DNA of 64,000 nucleotides from Pseudomonas_T sp032052615 (GTDB taxonomy: Bacteria > Pseudomonadota > Gammaproteobacteria > Pseudomonadales > Pseudomonadaceae). Positions within the stretch are counted from its first letter, which is position 1, and each line of letters opens with the position of its first letter. This document shows positions 9,860 to 21,600 of this stretch, piece after piece. The stretch covers positions 547,285-611,284 of the forward strand of contig DAMBWF010000002.1 of assembly GCA_032052615.1 (NCBI GenBank). Reading direction: 5' to 3'. Made by a program: the position numbers and the translations under genes. Under the pieces are notes generated by a model. It ran no database searches. It saw only the letters and a program-made list of their open reading frames with translations, and was not told the DNA's origin.

Positions 9860-10822
9860 TCAGGCGTCGCCCCGGGCCGCCCGCTTTTCGGCGATGGCGT
9901 CCATCAAGCGCTCGCCGATCCGCGTGTCGTAGGCGCGGTCGATTTCGCGGATGCAGGTGGGGCTGGTGACATTGATCTCGGTGAGGTGCTCGCCGATCAC
10001 GTCGAGGCCGACGAACAACAGGCCCCGCTCGCGCAAGGCCGGGCCCACCTGGGCGGCGATCCAGCGGTCGCGCTCGGTGAGCGGGCGCGCCTCGCCGCGG
10101 CCGCCGGCGGCCAGGTTGCCGCGGGTCTCGCCCTGGGCGGGGATACGCGCCAGGCAGTAGGGCACCGGCTTGCCGTCGATCATCAGGATGCGCTTGTCGC
10201 CGTCCTTGATCGCCGGCAGGTAGCGTTGCGCCATGATCTGCTGGGTGCCGTGGGCGGTGAGGGTCTCGAGGATCACCGACAGGTTGGGGTCGCCCTCGCG
10301 GTGACGAAAGATCGACGAACCGCCCATGCCATCCAGGGGTTTGAGAATGATGTCACGCTGTTCTTCCGCAAACTCGCGCAGAATATCCGCCCGCCGGCTC
10401 ACCAGGGTCGGTGGGGTGCACTGAGGGAACAGAGTGGCGAAGAGTTTTTCGTTGCAGTCGCGTAGACTGCGCGGCCGATTCACCACCAGCACGCCGTCGC
10501 GCTCCGCCTGTTCCAGCAAATAGGTGGCATAGACGAATTCGTTATCGAACGGCGGGTCCTTGCGCATGAGGATCACGTCCAGCTCGCTCAGCGGCGCGTC
10601 GACCTCGGCGTCCAGCTCGAACCAGTGCTGCGGGTCCTCGAAGACCCGTAGCGGGCGCAGGCGGGCGCGAGCCTCGCCGGCTTTCTGGTAGAGGTCCTGG
10701 GGTTCCATGTAGGAAAGCGACCAGTCACGGGCCTGGGCGGCCAGCAGCATCGCCAGGGAGCTGTCCTTCTTGAAGGCGATGCGCGCGATGGGGTCCATGA
10801 CGATCCCGAGACGAACGCTCAT
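9860..10822 (-). CDS. gshB: Glutathione synthetase
   Basis: This 320-aa ATP-grasp enzyme joins gamma-glutamylcysteine and glycine. Visible features are VMDPI near the N-terminus, MRKDPPFDNEFVYATYLLE (about 86-104), the ATP-grasp loop KPLDGMGGSSIFR (about 160-172) and the metal-binding end EINVTSPTCIREID (about 288-301). The start MSVRLGIVMDP is the family start. It is divergent from pilG, with a 245-bp gap holding both promoters. Confidence 0.95.
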   Translation of the reverse strand: MSVRLGIVMDPIARIAFKKDSSLAMLLAAQARDWSLSYMEPQDLYQKAGEARARLRPLRVFEDPQHWFELDAEVDAPLSELDVILMRKDPPFDNEFVYATYLLEQAERDGVLVVNRPRSLRDCNEKLFATLFPQCTPPTLVSRRADILREFAEEQRDIILKPLDGMGGSSIFRHREGDPNLSVILETLTAHGTQQIMAQRYLPAIKDGDKRILMIDGKPVPYCLARIPAQGETRGNLAAGGRGEARPLTERDRWIAAQVGPALRERGLLFVGLDVIGEHLTEINVTSPTCIREIDRAYDTRIGERLMDAIAEKRAARGDA

Positions 10823-11067
10823 GGGGGATTTCCTCCGCTGGGAAAGGCGGCAGCGGGGACGCTGCCGGGAGTAGGATTCAGGCGCTCAGGGTGGCGCCGG
10901 CATCCCGGACGGTCAAGGGAAAACCTTGGCCGTCGGGGCTTATGGATTGCGTATGGGAGAGTGTGCTAAAAAGGCCGCGAGATTGGGTCGCAACCCATCG
11001 TTGGTAGGGCCTCAGGCGCACCGCAGCACGCAAAATAACGAATCACCGAGGCGATGGTAGGGCGAAC

Positions 11068-11475
11068 ATGGAACAGCATTCCGAGGGTTTGAAGGTGATG
11101 GTGATCGACGACTCGAAAACGATTCGTCGCACCGCAGAAACTCTGCTGAAGAAAGTGGGGTGCGAAGTCATCACCGCCGTCGACGGGTTCGATGCGCTGG
11201 CCAAGATCGCCGACACCCATCCGAACATCATTTTCGTCGACATCATGATGCCCCGGCTCGATGGGTATCAGACTTGCGCCCTGATCAAGAACAACAGCGC
11301 TTTCAAATCCACCCCGGTTATCATGCTGTCTTCCAAGGACGGTCTGTTCGACAAGGCCAAGGGCCGCATCGTCGGATCGGACCAGTACCTCACCAAGCCC
11401 TTCAGCAAGGAAGAGCTGCTCGGTGCGATCAAGACACACGTACCGGCCTTCACTCCGGTGGAGCAAGCCTCCTGA
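11068..11475 (+). CDS. pilG: Type IV pilus response regulator PilG
   Basis: A 135-aa single receiver domain (CheY-like). The acidic pair is in VIDDSKT, the phosphoacceptor Asp is in FVDIMMPRLDG (about residue 58), the switch Thr/Ser is in VIMLSSKDG, and the conserved Lys is in YLTKPFSKEE. In P. aeruginosa PilG is phosphorylated by ChpA and promotes pilus extension and cAMP synthesis. It is the first gene of a 14-kb plus-strand chemosensory cluster. Confidence 0.95.
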   Translation: MEQHSEGLKVMVIDDSKTIRRTAETLLKKVGCEVITAVDGFDALAKIADTHPNIIFVDIMMPRLDGYQTCALIKNNSAFKSTPVIMLSSKDGLFDKAKGRIVGSDQYLTKPFSKEELLGAIKTHVPAFTPVEQAS

Positions 11476-11518
11476 CGCTGGCCACGCGGCCGCAACGCTT
11501 CTTCCTATAGGGAACACC

Positions 11519-11884
11519 ATGGCTCGAATCCTGATTGTTGATGACTCTCCGACCGAGATGTACAAGCTGACCGCGATGCTGGAAAAGCACGGTCACCAAG
11601 TGCTCAAGGCGGAAAACGGCGCCGACGGCGTGGCGCTGGCGCGCCAGGAAAAGCCGGATGCCGTGTTGATGGATATCGTCATGCCGGGGCTCAATGGCTT
11701 CCAGGCGACCCGTCAGCTGACCAAGGATGCCGAGACCAGCCACATCCCGGTGATCATCGTCACCACCAAGGATCAGGAGACCGACAAGGTCTGGGGCAAG
11801 CGCCAGGGCGCGCGCGACTACCTGACCAAGCCGATAGACGAAGATACCCTGTTGAAGACCCTGGGCGTCGTGCTGGCCGGCTGA
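11519..11884 (+). CDS. pilH: Type IV pilus response regulator PilH
   Basis: A 121-aa stand-alone receiver domain: ILIVDDSPTE, phosphoacceptor in AVLMDIVMPGLNGFQ (about residue 52), VTTKDQETD and YLTKPID. I chose ATG 11519 (MARILIVDDSPTE), with TATAGGGAACACC before it, because the open frame further upstream is not receiver sequence. In P. aeruginosa PilH opposes PilG, acting on retraction and as a phosphate sink. It follows pilG by 43 bp. Confidence 0.95.
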   Translation: MARILIVDDSPTEMYKLTAMLEKHGHQVLKAENGADGVALARQEKPDAVLMDIVMPGLNGFQATRQLTKDAETSHIPVIIVTTKDQETDKVWGKRQGARDYLTKPIDEDTLLKTLGVVLAG

Positions 11885-11935
11885 TGCCGGTCGCGCCGCT
11901 CGCATAACGAAAAGAACGAAGAGTCACGGCCCGGC

Positions 11936-12469
11936 ATGTCCATGCAGACACCTTTCCAGATCCTCCTCGAGATCGACCAGCGTTGCCGGGCGCTCGCGGC
12001 GGGCCTTCCTTCGCAACAGACCACGGCGCAGTCCTGGAGCGGCATCGGGTTTCGCATGGGCGAACGGATGTTCGTGGCGCCCATGGGGGAAGTCGGCGAG
12101 GTGCTCCACGAACCCCGCTACACCCTGTTGCCAGGCGTGAAGAGCTGGGTCAAGGGCGTGGCCAACGTGCGTGGCCGGCTGTTGCCGGTGATGGACCTGT
12201 GCGGCTTCTTCGGCGGCGAGCTGTCGCCGCTGCGCAAGCAACGGCGGGTGCTGGTGGTGGATCACCAGGAAATCTTCGCCGGGCTGGTCGTCGACGAAGT
12301 CTATGGCATGCAGCACTTTCCGGTGGATGCGTTCTCCGAGCGGCTACCGCCGCTGGAGGCCTCGATCCAGCGTTTCATTCATGGGGTGTTCCAGCGTGAG
12401 CGGCCGTGGTTGGTGTTCAGCCCCCATGCGCTGGCTCAAGACCAGGCGTTCCTGAACGTCGCGGTCTAG
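11936..12469 (+). CDS. pilI: CheW-like adaptor PilI
   Basis: A 177-aa CheW-domain protein that links the PilJ receptor to the ChpA kinase. The CheW core runs from about residue 38 (IGFRMGERMFVAPMGEVGEV) through the conserved KGVANVRGRLLPVMDLCGFF (about 74-93) to the VVDEVYGMQHF region. In the cluster it sits between pilH and pilJ, followed by a 185-bp gap before the pilJ start. Confidence 0.93.
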   Translation: MSMQTPFQILLEIDQRCRALAAGLPSQQTTAQSWSGIGFRMGERMFVAPMGEVGEVLHEPRYTLLPGVKSWVKGVANVRGRLLPVMDLCGFFGGELSPLRKQRRVLVVDHQEIFAGLVVDEVYGMQHFPVDAFSERLPPLEASIQRFIHGVFQRERPWLVFSPHALAQDQAFLNVAV

Positions 12470-12654
12470 CCGTCCCGTCGGGGCGGTGAATGCGTTTCAA
12501 GGCAGTCGATGGGGGCCGACCCCATCCTGGCGGATCTTCGGGCCGCTCGCGGGCAGGAACGATCCGGCCCGGGTAAAAGGTCGGGCCGACGTCGTCGGCC
12601 CTTGGCGTTACATGGGAAAACGTGTGTGTGGTAGGTCCAGGCGGGGGCCAGATA

Positions 12655-14703
12655 ATGAAAAGACTCAATGCAGGCAATCCTCTCGCGGGTATGCGCAGCA
12701 GTACGCTGATCGCGGGACTCTTCGTGGTCCTGATCGTTTCGATCGTGTTGCTGTTCGCCAACTTCGCGTACCTCGGTACTCAGTCGAACTACGACAAGGA
12801 ATACATCAGCCATGCTGGCGAGCTGCGGGTGCTTTCCCAGCGGATCGCGAAGAACGCCACCGAGGCGGCGGCGGGCAAGGCCGAGGCCTTCGCCCTGTTG
12901 AAGGACGCGCGTAACGATTTCGAGAAGCGCTGGGGCATCCTCCTCAACGGCGACGAGGCCAGCGGCCTGCCGCCCGCGCCCGAGTCGGTGCGCGACGAAA
13001 TGGGCCCGGTGCAGCAGGACTGGGACAGCCTGCGCAAGAACGCCGACGCCATCCTGGCCAGCGAACAGACCGTACTGTCGCTGCACCAAGTGGCCGCGAC
13101 CCTGGCGGAAACCATTCCGCAACTGCAGGTCGAGTACGAAGAGGTGGTGGACATCCTGCTGGAAAGCGGGGCGCCGGCCGCCCAGGTTTCCGTGGCCCAG
13201 CGCCAATCCCTGCTCGCCGAACGGATTCTCGGCTCGGTGAACAAGGTGCTCGCCGGCGACCAGGACTCGGTGCAGGCCGCCGACATGTTCGGCCGCGACG
13301 CCAGCCTGTTCGGTCGCGTATTGAGCGCGATGCGCGAAGGCAACGCGGCGATGGAGATCACCAAGGTCACCGACAAGGAGGCCCTGGATCGCCTGCAGGA
13401 GATTTCCGAACTGTTCGAGTTCGTCTCCGGCTCGGTGGACGAAATCCTCGAGACCTCCCCGGAACTGTTCCAGGTCCGCGAGTCCGCCAACACCATCTTC
13501 ACCGACTCCCAGACCCTGCTGGACAAGGCGTCGAAACTGGCGGTCGGCTTCGAGAACCTGGCCGGCGGCCGCTACTTCAACACCCTCGCCGGCTACGTGC
13601 TGGGCGCCCTGGCCCTCGGCTCGATCATCCTGATCGGCTTGGTGATGGTGCAGAGCACCCGGGCCCGGTTGGCCGAGACCGCGGCGAAGAACGAACGCAA
13701 CCAGGCGGCGATTTTGCGGCTGCTCGACGAAATCGCCGACCTCGCGGACGGCGACCTGACGGTGGCCGCTACGGTGACCGAAGACTTCACCGGCGCCATC
13801 GCCGACTCCATCAACTACTCCATCGACCAATTGCGCGGCCTGGTGGAGACCATCAACCTGACCGCCGTGCAGGTGGCGGCGGCGGCCCAGGAAACCCAGG
13901 CCACAGCGATGCACCTGGCGGAAGCCTCCGAGCACCAGGCCCAGGAAATCGCCGGCGCGTCCGCCGCGATCAACGAAATGGCGGTGTCCATCGACCAGGT
14001 ATCGGCGAACGCCTCGGAATCCACTGCGGTGGCGGAGCGTTCCGTGGCCATCGCCAACAAGGGCAACGAGGTGGTGCACAACACCATCACCGGCATGGAC
14101 AACATCCGCGAGCAGATCCAGGACACTTCCAAGCGGATCAAGCGCCTCGGCGAATCGTCCCAGGAGATCGGCGACATCGTCAGCCTGATCAACGACATCG
14201 CCGACCAGACCAACATCCTTGCACTGAACGCCGCGATCCAGGCGTCCATGGCGGGCGACGCGGGCCGCGGCTTCGCCGTGGTAGCGGACGAGGTACAACG
14301 CCTCGCGGAACGTTCCTCGGCGGCGACCAAACAGATCGAGGCGCTGGTGAAGACCATTCAGACCGACACCAACGAAGCGGTGATCTCCATGGAGCAGACC
14401 ACCTCCGAAGTGGTACGCGGTGCCCGCCTGGCCCAGGACGCCGGGGTGGCCCTGGAGGAAATCGAGAAAGTATCCAAGACCCTGGCCGCGCTGATCCAGA
14501 ACATCTCCAACGCGGCGCGCCAGCAGGCGTCGTCCGCCGGCCACATTTCCAACACCATGAACGTGATCCAGGAGATCACCTCGCAGACGTCTGCCGGTAC
14601 CACCGCGACCGCCCGGAGCATCGGCAACCTGGCCAAGATGGCCAGCGAGATGCGTCATTCGGTGTCGGGTTTCAACCTGCCGGATACGCCGGAACAGGCC
14701 TGA
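12655..14703 (+). CDS. pilJ: Methyl-accepting chemotaxis protein PilJ
   Basis: This 682-aa receptor has exactly the P. aeruginosa PilJ length from ATG 12655 (MKRLNAGNPLAGMRSS). The first membrane helix is at about 18-38, then comes a long periplasmic region with two repeated PilJ-type helical modules (about 40-310, each with RVLSQRI- or RQSLLAERI-like pieces), a second helix at about 318-340, a HAMP region, and a signalling domain whose hairpin tip is DIADQTNILALNAAIQASMA (about 512-531). The tip has the Q-A-S-M variation typical of PilJ. It signals surface contact and pilin interaction to ChpA. Confidence 0.95.
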   Translation: MKRLNAGNPLAGMRSSTLIAGLFVVLIVSIVLLFANFAYLGTQSNYDKEYISHAGELRVLSQRIAKNATEAAAGKAEAFALLKDARNDFEKRWGILLNGDEASGLPPAPESVRDEMGPVQQDWDSLRKNADAILASEQTVLSLHQVAATLAETIPQLQVEYEEVVDILLESGAPAAQVSVAQRQSLLAERILGSVNKVLAGDQDSVQAADMFGRDASLFGRVLSAMREGNAAMEITKVTDKEALDRLQEISELFEFVSGSVDEILETSPELFQVRESANTIFTDSQTLLDKASKLAVGFENLAGGRYFNTLAGYVLGALALGSIILIGLVMVQSTRARLAETAAKNERNQAAILRLLDEIADLADGDLTVAATVTEDFTGAIADSINYSIDQLRGLVETINLTAVQVAAAAQETQATAMHLAEASEHQAQEIAGASAAINEMAVSIDQVSANASESTAVAERSVAIANKGNEVVHNTITGMDNIREQIQDTSKRIKRLGESSQEIGDIVSLINDIADQTNILALNAAIQASMAGDAGRGFAVVADEVQRLAERSSAATKQIEALVKTIQTDTNEAVISMEQTTSEVVRGARLAQDAGVALEEIEKVSKTLAALIQNISNAARQQASSAGHISNTMNVIQEITSQTSAGTTATARSIGNLAKMASEMRHSVSGFNLPDTPEQA

Positions 14704-14742
14704 AAGGAGGCGCGGCGCACCTGACGGGCGTCGCCGGCGGCC

Positions 14743-15624
14743 ATGAACGAGGGCGAGGGGCACGGCATGCAGCCAAGCGGCGTCTGGGCCTTGAAACCCC
14801 TGGCGGACATGTCCGCGGCGGAATTCCACGACTGGCGCGCGCTGCTGGAAGACCGCATCGGCGTGGTGATCGGCGATCAGCGCCGCTCCTTCCTGCAGAC
14901 CAACCTGCGTACCCGCATGCGCGAATTGGGCATCGATGACTACCGGAGCTATTACCGGCAGGTCACCGATGGCCCGCGCGGGGCGGTGGAATGGTCGACG
15001 CTGTTGGACCGCCTGACCGTTCAGGAAACCCGATTTTTCCGTCATCCGCCGTCTTTCGAGGTACTCGATGCCTACCTGCGGCGTCGGGTCGACGAGGTGG
15101 CGACACGGCCGTGGGCCTTGTGGAGCGTCGGCTGTTCCAGCGGCGAGGAAGCGTATTCCCTGGCCATCGCCGCCGCCGAGGCGTTGCGCGACGGCCAGTG
15201 GCCGGATCGTTTCGGCGTGACCGGAACCGATATCAGCCCGGGCGCGCTGGCTAAGGCGCGGGAGGCGGTATACGGGCCGCGACGGCTGGAGACCCTCGAT
15301 GGCGTCCTGGCCGAACGCTATTTCAGACCGGTGCCGGGCGGCTTCGAAGTAATACCCGATCTGGTCGCGCGGGTGTGTTGCGCGCGGCTGAATGTGCTGG
15401 ACCTGGCCAAGGCGCCTATTTCCGGCATGGACGTTATCTTTTGTCAGAACCTGCTGATCTATTTTCGTCGCTGGCGTCGCCGCGAGATCCTCAACCGCCT
15501 GGCCGAGCGCCTGGCGCCGGGGGGACTGCTGGTGATCGGAGTGGGCGAGGTGACCGACTGGCGGCACCCGGACCTGGAGCCGGTGGCCGACGAGCGGGTT
15601 CTGGCGTTTACCCGGAAGGGGTAG
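14743..15624 (+). CDS. pilK: CheR-type methyltransferase PilK
   Basis: A 293-aa SAM-dependent protein-glutamate methyltransferase predicted to methylate PilJ. The helical N-domain is at about 20-85 and the SAM-binding motif WSVGCSSGEEAYSLA at about 125-139. Further CheR signatures are TGTDISPGALAKARE and MDVIFCQNLLIYF (about 228-240). A second possible start, ATG 14767 (MQPSGVWALKPLA), is preceded by a purine-rich GAGGGCGAGGGG and may be the true one. It stands between pilJ and chpA, 24 bp from the chpA start. Confidence 0.9.
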   Translation: MNEGEGHGMQPSGVWALKPLADMSAAEFHDWRALLEDRIGVVIGDQRRSFLQTNLRTRMRELGIDDYRSYYRQVTDGPRGAVEWSTLLDRLTVQETRFFRHPPSFEVLDAYLRRRVDEVATRPWALWSVGCSSGEEAYSLAIAAAEALRDGQWPDRFGVTGTDISPGALAKAREAVYGPRRLETLDGVLAERYFRPVPGGFEVIPDLVARVCCARLNVLDLAKAPISGMDVIFCQNLLIYFRRWRRREILNRLAERLAPGGLLVIGVGEVTDWRHPDLEPVADERVLAFTRKG

Positions 15625-15648
15625 CTCAAGGTGAACAGTGGAGTCGCA

Positions 15649-18600
15649 ATGGGTGATCGGCACGATTATGTCGCCTTGGAATGGGTCAAGGGCGAGATCG
15701 CGGAAACCCTGAAACAGGCCCGTCAGGCCTTGGAGGCGTTCGTCGAGAACACCCAGGACCCGACCCGCATGCGTTTCTGCCTGACCTACATTCATCAGGT
15801 TCACGGCACGTTGCAGATGGTCGAGTTCTACGGCGCGGCCCTGCTCGCCGAGGAAATGGAACAGCTCGCCCAGGCGTTGATGGACGGCCGCGTGTCGAAC
15901 CAGGGCGAGGCCCTGGAAGTGATGATGCAGGCGATCCTGCAACTGCCGGTATACCTGGACCGCATCCAGACCGCGCGCCGCGACCTGCCCATGGTCTTGC
16001 TGCCGCTGCTCAACGACCTGCGCGCGGCGCGGGGCGAGAAGCTCCTGTCGGAAACCAGCCTGTTCGCCCCCGACCTGTCCGGCCAGGCGCCGGCCCTGTC
16101 CCACGAATCCCTGGCGCAACTGCGCACCGCCGAGCTGCCGGTGCTGCTGCGCAAGCTGCGGCAGATGCTGCAGGTGGCGCTGGTCGGGGTGATCCGCAAC
16201 CAGGATCTGGCCACCAACCTCGGCTACATGGCGCGGGTCTTCGCGCGCCTGGAGTCCCTGTGCAAGGACGCCCCCCTGGGCGCCTTGTGGCAGATCGCCT
16301 CGGGTCTGGTGGAAGGGCTGGCCAACGGCAGCGTGGTCAACGGTACCTCGGTGCGCACCCTGCTGCGGCAGGTGGACAAGGAGCTCAAGCGGCTGCTTGA
16401 GCAGGGCGCCGAGGGCTTCAACCAGGGTGCCCCCGAAGAACTGACCAAGAACCTGCTGTTCTACGTCGCCAAGGCCCCGGCGGAATCGCCGCGCATTCGC
16501 ACCCTGAAGGCCCAGTACCGGCTCGACGACGCGCTGCCCGACCGCGAGGTGGTGGACGAGGAACGGGCGCGCCTGGCGGGCCCCGACCGCGACGCCATGC
16601 GCTCGGTGGTCACCGCCCTGTGCGAGGAACTGGTACGGATCAAGGACAGCCTGGACATCTTCGTCCGCGGCGACCGCCAGCAGGTGGCGGAGCTGGACGC
16701 CCAGCTGGCGCCCCTCAAGCAGATCGCCGATACCCTGGCGGTGCTCGGCTTCGCCCAGCCGCGCAAGGTCATCCTCGACCAGATCGACGTGGTGCATGGC
16801 CTGTCCCTGGGGCAGCGCGAGCCCAGCGACGCGGTGCTGATGGACGTTGCCGGCGCGCTGCTGTACGTCGAGGCGACCCTGGCCGGGATGGTCGGCCCGG
16901 CGAACGACAACCGCTCCGAGCAGAGCCACTTGCCCACCACCGACGTGGCGCAGATCCACCAACTGGTGATCAAGGAAGCGCGCAATGGCCTGGAGCAGGG
17001 CAAGGACGCGATCATCGAATTCATCGCCTCCCAATGGAATCACGAACACCTGGCCCGCGTGCCGAACCTGCTGACCCAAGTGCGCGGCGGCCTGGCGATG
17101 ATCCCGCTGCCCAGGGCGGCGGCGCTGCTGGAAGCCTGCAACCGCTACATCCAGGAAGAGCTGCTGGTGCGCAAGGCGGTGCCGGACTGGCAGAGCCTGG
17201 ACACCCTGGCCGACGCCATCACCTCCGTCGAGTATTACCTCGAACGCCTGGCCGAGGACCACGCGACCCAGGGCGACCTGATCCTCGACGTGGCCGAGGA
17301 CAGCCTGCGCGCCTTGGGCTACGGCCTGGACCCGACGCCGTCGATTCTCGACGAGGTCGAGGACGAGGCGCCGGCGCCCTTGGCCGACCCGCTGCAAGAC
17401 CTGGAAGTGCTGGCGGCCGAGGCGGACGAACTGGAGGAGCCGCTGCCGGAGCGGGACCCCGAGTCCCTCGCCGGCCCCGCGCCGTTGCCGAACGAGACCC
17501 TGGACGAAGTGCCCGGCCTGAGCCTGGAGCCCTTGGAGACGCCGGCCCCCGGCGCATTCCCCATGGACCCCTGGGGCCTTCCCGAGACGTCCGGGGCTAC
17601 GGTCGACGACGGCGCGGTCGAGGCCGTGCCCTTGGACTGGGAGCTGGCGCCGCTGGACGAGCCGGCGGCCGCCGACGAGGCGCCGGCCCAGGACCTCTGG
17701 GACCTCTCCGAAACGACCTTCGACGTTCCCGCCGAGCCGCGGGAGCCGGAAGACGGCGAGCCCCTGACCTGGGCGTTGACCCCGCTGGAGGAGGCCCCGT
17801 CCCTCGAACCGGCGAGCGAGGCCCTGGTGCCGCTGCCGGAGCTGGAACCGCAGCGGGACGTGACGCTGGAAGAAGGCTTCGCCCTGGAAGAATTGAACTT
17901 CGACAGCCTGGAAGACCCCCCCGTGAGCCTGGACGAGGCGGAGATCGCCGCCCTCGACCTGCCGGAGGTGGAGCTGCCGGAAGCGCCGGTGCCCGTCGCG
18001 GCTCCCGAGGCGCCGGCGGAGCGCCCGCTGTCCATGGCCGACGTGATGGCCGCGCCGGTCCAGCCGATCAACCCGCCGGCGCGGGACGTGCCGCCGAGCC
18101 TGCTGCCGCCGCCCGCCGACGAGGAGCCGGTGGACGACGACCTGGTCGAGGTGTTCATCGAGGAGGCCGGCGAAGTCCTCGAAACCATCGGCGAGTACCT
18201 GCCTCGCTGGCAAGCCGATACCGATGATCGCGAGGCGCTGACCGAGGTCCGCCGTGCCTTCCACACCCTCAAGGGCAGCGGCCGGATGGTGCGCGCGCTG
18301 ATCATCGGCGAGCTGTCCTGGTCCATCGAGAACCTGTTCAACCGCGTCCTCGACCGCAGCATCCAGCCCAGCGCTCCGCTGCACCGGGTGGTGAGCGACG
18401 TGGTCGCCCTGCTGCCGGAGCTGGTGGAGGAGTTCGCCGCCCGCGCCCAGCGCCAGCGCGACGACGTCGATCGGCTCGCCGCCACCGCCCACGCCCTGGC
18501 TCGGGGCGAGACACCGCCTGACCACGAGGGCCCGCCGCCGGCGCCCACCCCGTCGCCCGCCGACGGGCCCGCCGACGCGCCGCCCGGTTCGGATACGCCT

Positions 18601-21600
18601 GGCACCGACCTTGCGTCCGCCTCTTCGAGCGCGCCCGAGGCGTCCGGCTCGACCGGGGCGAGCCTCGCCGCGCCCACGGACGACGAGCTGGATCCGCTGT
18701 TGCTGGAAATCTTCCGCAACGAGGCGGAGAACCACCTGGACAGCCTGGTCGGTTTCCTCGCCGACTGCGCCCAGCGCCTGCCGCAACCGGTAACCGACAG
18801 CCTGCAGCGCGCCCTGCACACCCTCAAGGGCAGCGCGCACATGGCCGGCATCCTGCCGATCGCCGAGATCGCCACGCCGCTGGAAAAGATGGCCAAGGAG
18901 TTCAAGACCCACCTGATCCCCATGGACCTGCCCGAGGCGGAGCTGCTGCACGAGGCCGAGCAGTTGTTTCGCCAGGGCCTGGCGCAACTGGAAACCCAGC
19001 CGCTCGCGCCGATCCCCGGCACCGCCGACCTGCTGGCGCGCATCCAGCGTCGGCACCAGGAACGCCTGGACAGCGCCGAGGCGGCGCGCCTGGGCGAGCA
19101 GGGCGAGGTCCGCGACCCGCAACTGATCTCGATCTTCCTCGCCGAGGGCATGGACATCCTGCTGGACGCCGGGGACCTGCTGCGCCGCTGGCGCGAGCAC
19201 CCGGCGGAGCGCCAGGAACTGGGCGCGCTGCTGGAAGAACTGGCGACCCTCGGGCGCGGCGCGGAAATGGCCGAGCTGCCGCAAATCGACGGCCTCGCCC
19301 AAGCGCTGCTGGACCTGTACGGCGCCGTGGAAGATGGCCGCCTGGCGGTCAGCCAGCGCTTCTTCGACGAGGCCGAAGCCGCCCACGAAGCCTTGATCGG
19401 CATGATGGACCAAGTGGCCGCCGGCCTGCAGGTAACGCCCCAGCCGGAGCGTGTCGAGGCCCTGCGCGCCCTGCTGGACGAGGCGCTGGACCCCGCCGCG
19501 CTCGCGCTGCTGGAGCCCGAGGGTGGCCTCCAGGTGGAGGAACTGGATGCCCTGCCGGAGCCGTCCGCCGCGCCCGCGCCGCTCAGCCCGTCGCCCGCGC
19601 CCGCCGTCGTGGAACTGGACGAGGAGATGGTGGACATCTTCCTCGAAGAGGCCGTGGACATTCTCGACAGCGCCGGCCAGGCGCTGGAGCGCTGGCTGGG
19701 CGACCCGGACAACCGCCTGGTGCTCCTATCCCTGCAACGGGATCTGCATACCCTCAAGGGCGGGGCGCGGATGGCCGATATCCGCCCGGTGGGCGACCTG
19801 GCCCATGAACTCGAATCCCTCTACGAGGGCCTGGTGGACCACCGCTATGGTCATTCCCCGGCCCTCGGCGACTTGCTGCAGCGCAGCCATGATCGCCTCG
19901 CGGTGCTGTTGGACGAATTGCAGGCGCGGCGCCCCCTGGCGGAGCCGCGCGACCTGATCGAGGTAATCCAGGCGTTCCGCCAGGGTGGCGGCCTGCCAGC
20001 CCCCACGCCCGCGCGCCCGGAAAGCATCTCGCCGGAGGAGGGCCCGCCGCGCGACGAATCGCCGAGCGACGAATCGCCGGACGATGCCCCGTCGGCCACC
20101 CGCCCGGCGCCCTCCGACACCGACGCGGGCGACGCCTCGGCCTTGACCTTCGCGCCCTACGAGCCGGCGATCCTCGAGGACCTGCCGCTGCCGGAGGAAG
20201 ACGCGCCGGCCGAGCCCGGCGAGGCGGCCATCGCCGAGGCGGAGCTTGCCGACCTCGAGGACGACCGGCCGCTGTCCGCTCCCGGCCTGGCGGGCTTGGA
20301 CGACCTGCCGGTCCTGGACGATGCCTCCGCCCAAGCCGACCCTCGCGACCTGGCCACCGATCTCACCCTCGACGAAGTCGCCGCCCCCACGCCGATCGAG
20401 GCGGGCGCCGATGCCCTGACCGACCTGGCGCCTTCCGACTCCGGCCTGGCGAGCCCCGACGACCTGCCGGTGCTGGACGAACCTACCGCGCCGCTCGACG
20501 AGACCACCGACCTCATCCTTGACGACGTGCCCGCGCCGTCGCCTGTCGACGCGCATGCCGAGGCGCCGGCGTGGGACGAGGCCCCGCTGGGGACGGTCGC
20601 CGACGGCGCGCCTCCAGCCGAGGCCGCCCCCGAGCGGGCTGGGCTTCCGGATGCCGACGCGGATGCCGGCGACGGGTCGCGGCCCGATGCGAACGAACCC
20701 GAGGCGTTCGTCCGGGACGACGGCGAGCCTTTGTCCGCCGCCCCCGCCGAGCCGGGGTTGGACCTGGCCGACGAGGACGAGGCCATGGCGCCGTTGGACG
20801 TCGCCGAGGCGCGGAACGAGCCGTCGCCCGATGCCCCCTTCGTGCTCGACCCGCCGATCCCGGACGACGAGATCGAGGTGGGCCCGATAGTCGACGCGGG
20901 CACCGGTCCAGTCGATGCGCCGTTCGATCCCGCCTTCCCGTCCCTGGACGCCGAGTGGCCCGAACAGCCCCTGGCCTCGACGCCGACGCCCGACGTGACC
21001 CTCGACGAATCGTTGGCGGAAGAACCAAGCGAAACCCTGGCCCTTGACGAGCCGGGGCTCTCCGAGCCTGCGGAAGACGCCGTCGATAACGACCCCGCGA
21101 CGCCGGCCGCCCTCGCCGAGACGGACCGCCTCGCCGAACCGACCGAGCCCGAGGCGACCGCCGACCTCCAGGCACCGGCCACGCCCACCGAGGCGCCCAC
21201 GCCGCTTTCCTCCGAGCCCGAGCCCTGGGTGGACGACGATCGCGACCCGGAACTGGTGGATATCTTCCTCGAGGAAGGTTTCGACATCCTCGACAGCGCC
21301 GGCGCCTCGCTGCAACGCTGGATGGGCGATGTGGATAACAGCCTGGAGCTGGAAGCCCTGCAACGGGACCTGCACACCCTCAAGGGCGGGGCGCGGATGG
21401 CCGAGATCCGCGAGATCGGCGACTTGGCCCACGAACTGGAATTCCTCTACGAAGGCCTGGGCGACGGCCGCCTGCGCGCCGGCCCGGCGCTGTTCGCCCT
21501 GTTGCAGGACAGCCACGACCGGCTCGTCGGCATGCTGGAAGCGGTCCGCGACCATCGCCGGGTGCCCGACGGCCGCGCGCTGATCGAGGCGATCCAACGT

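Noticed and set aside
12466..19413. A 2315-codon open frame on the minus strand opposite pilI-chpA, and similar long minus frames opposite the rest of chpA
   Set aside because: Composition is Arg/Gln/Gly/His/Leu-rich shadow sequence produced by GC-rich codons of the plus-strand genes. It has no domain, no start signal, and it overlaps four well-supported genes.
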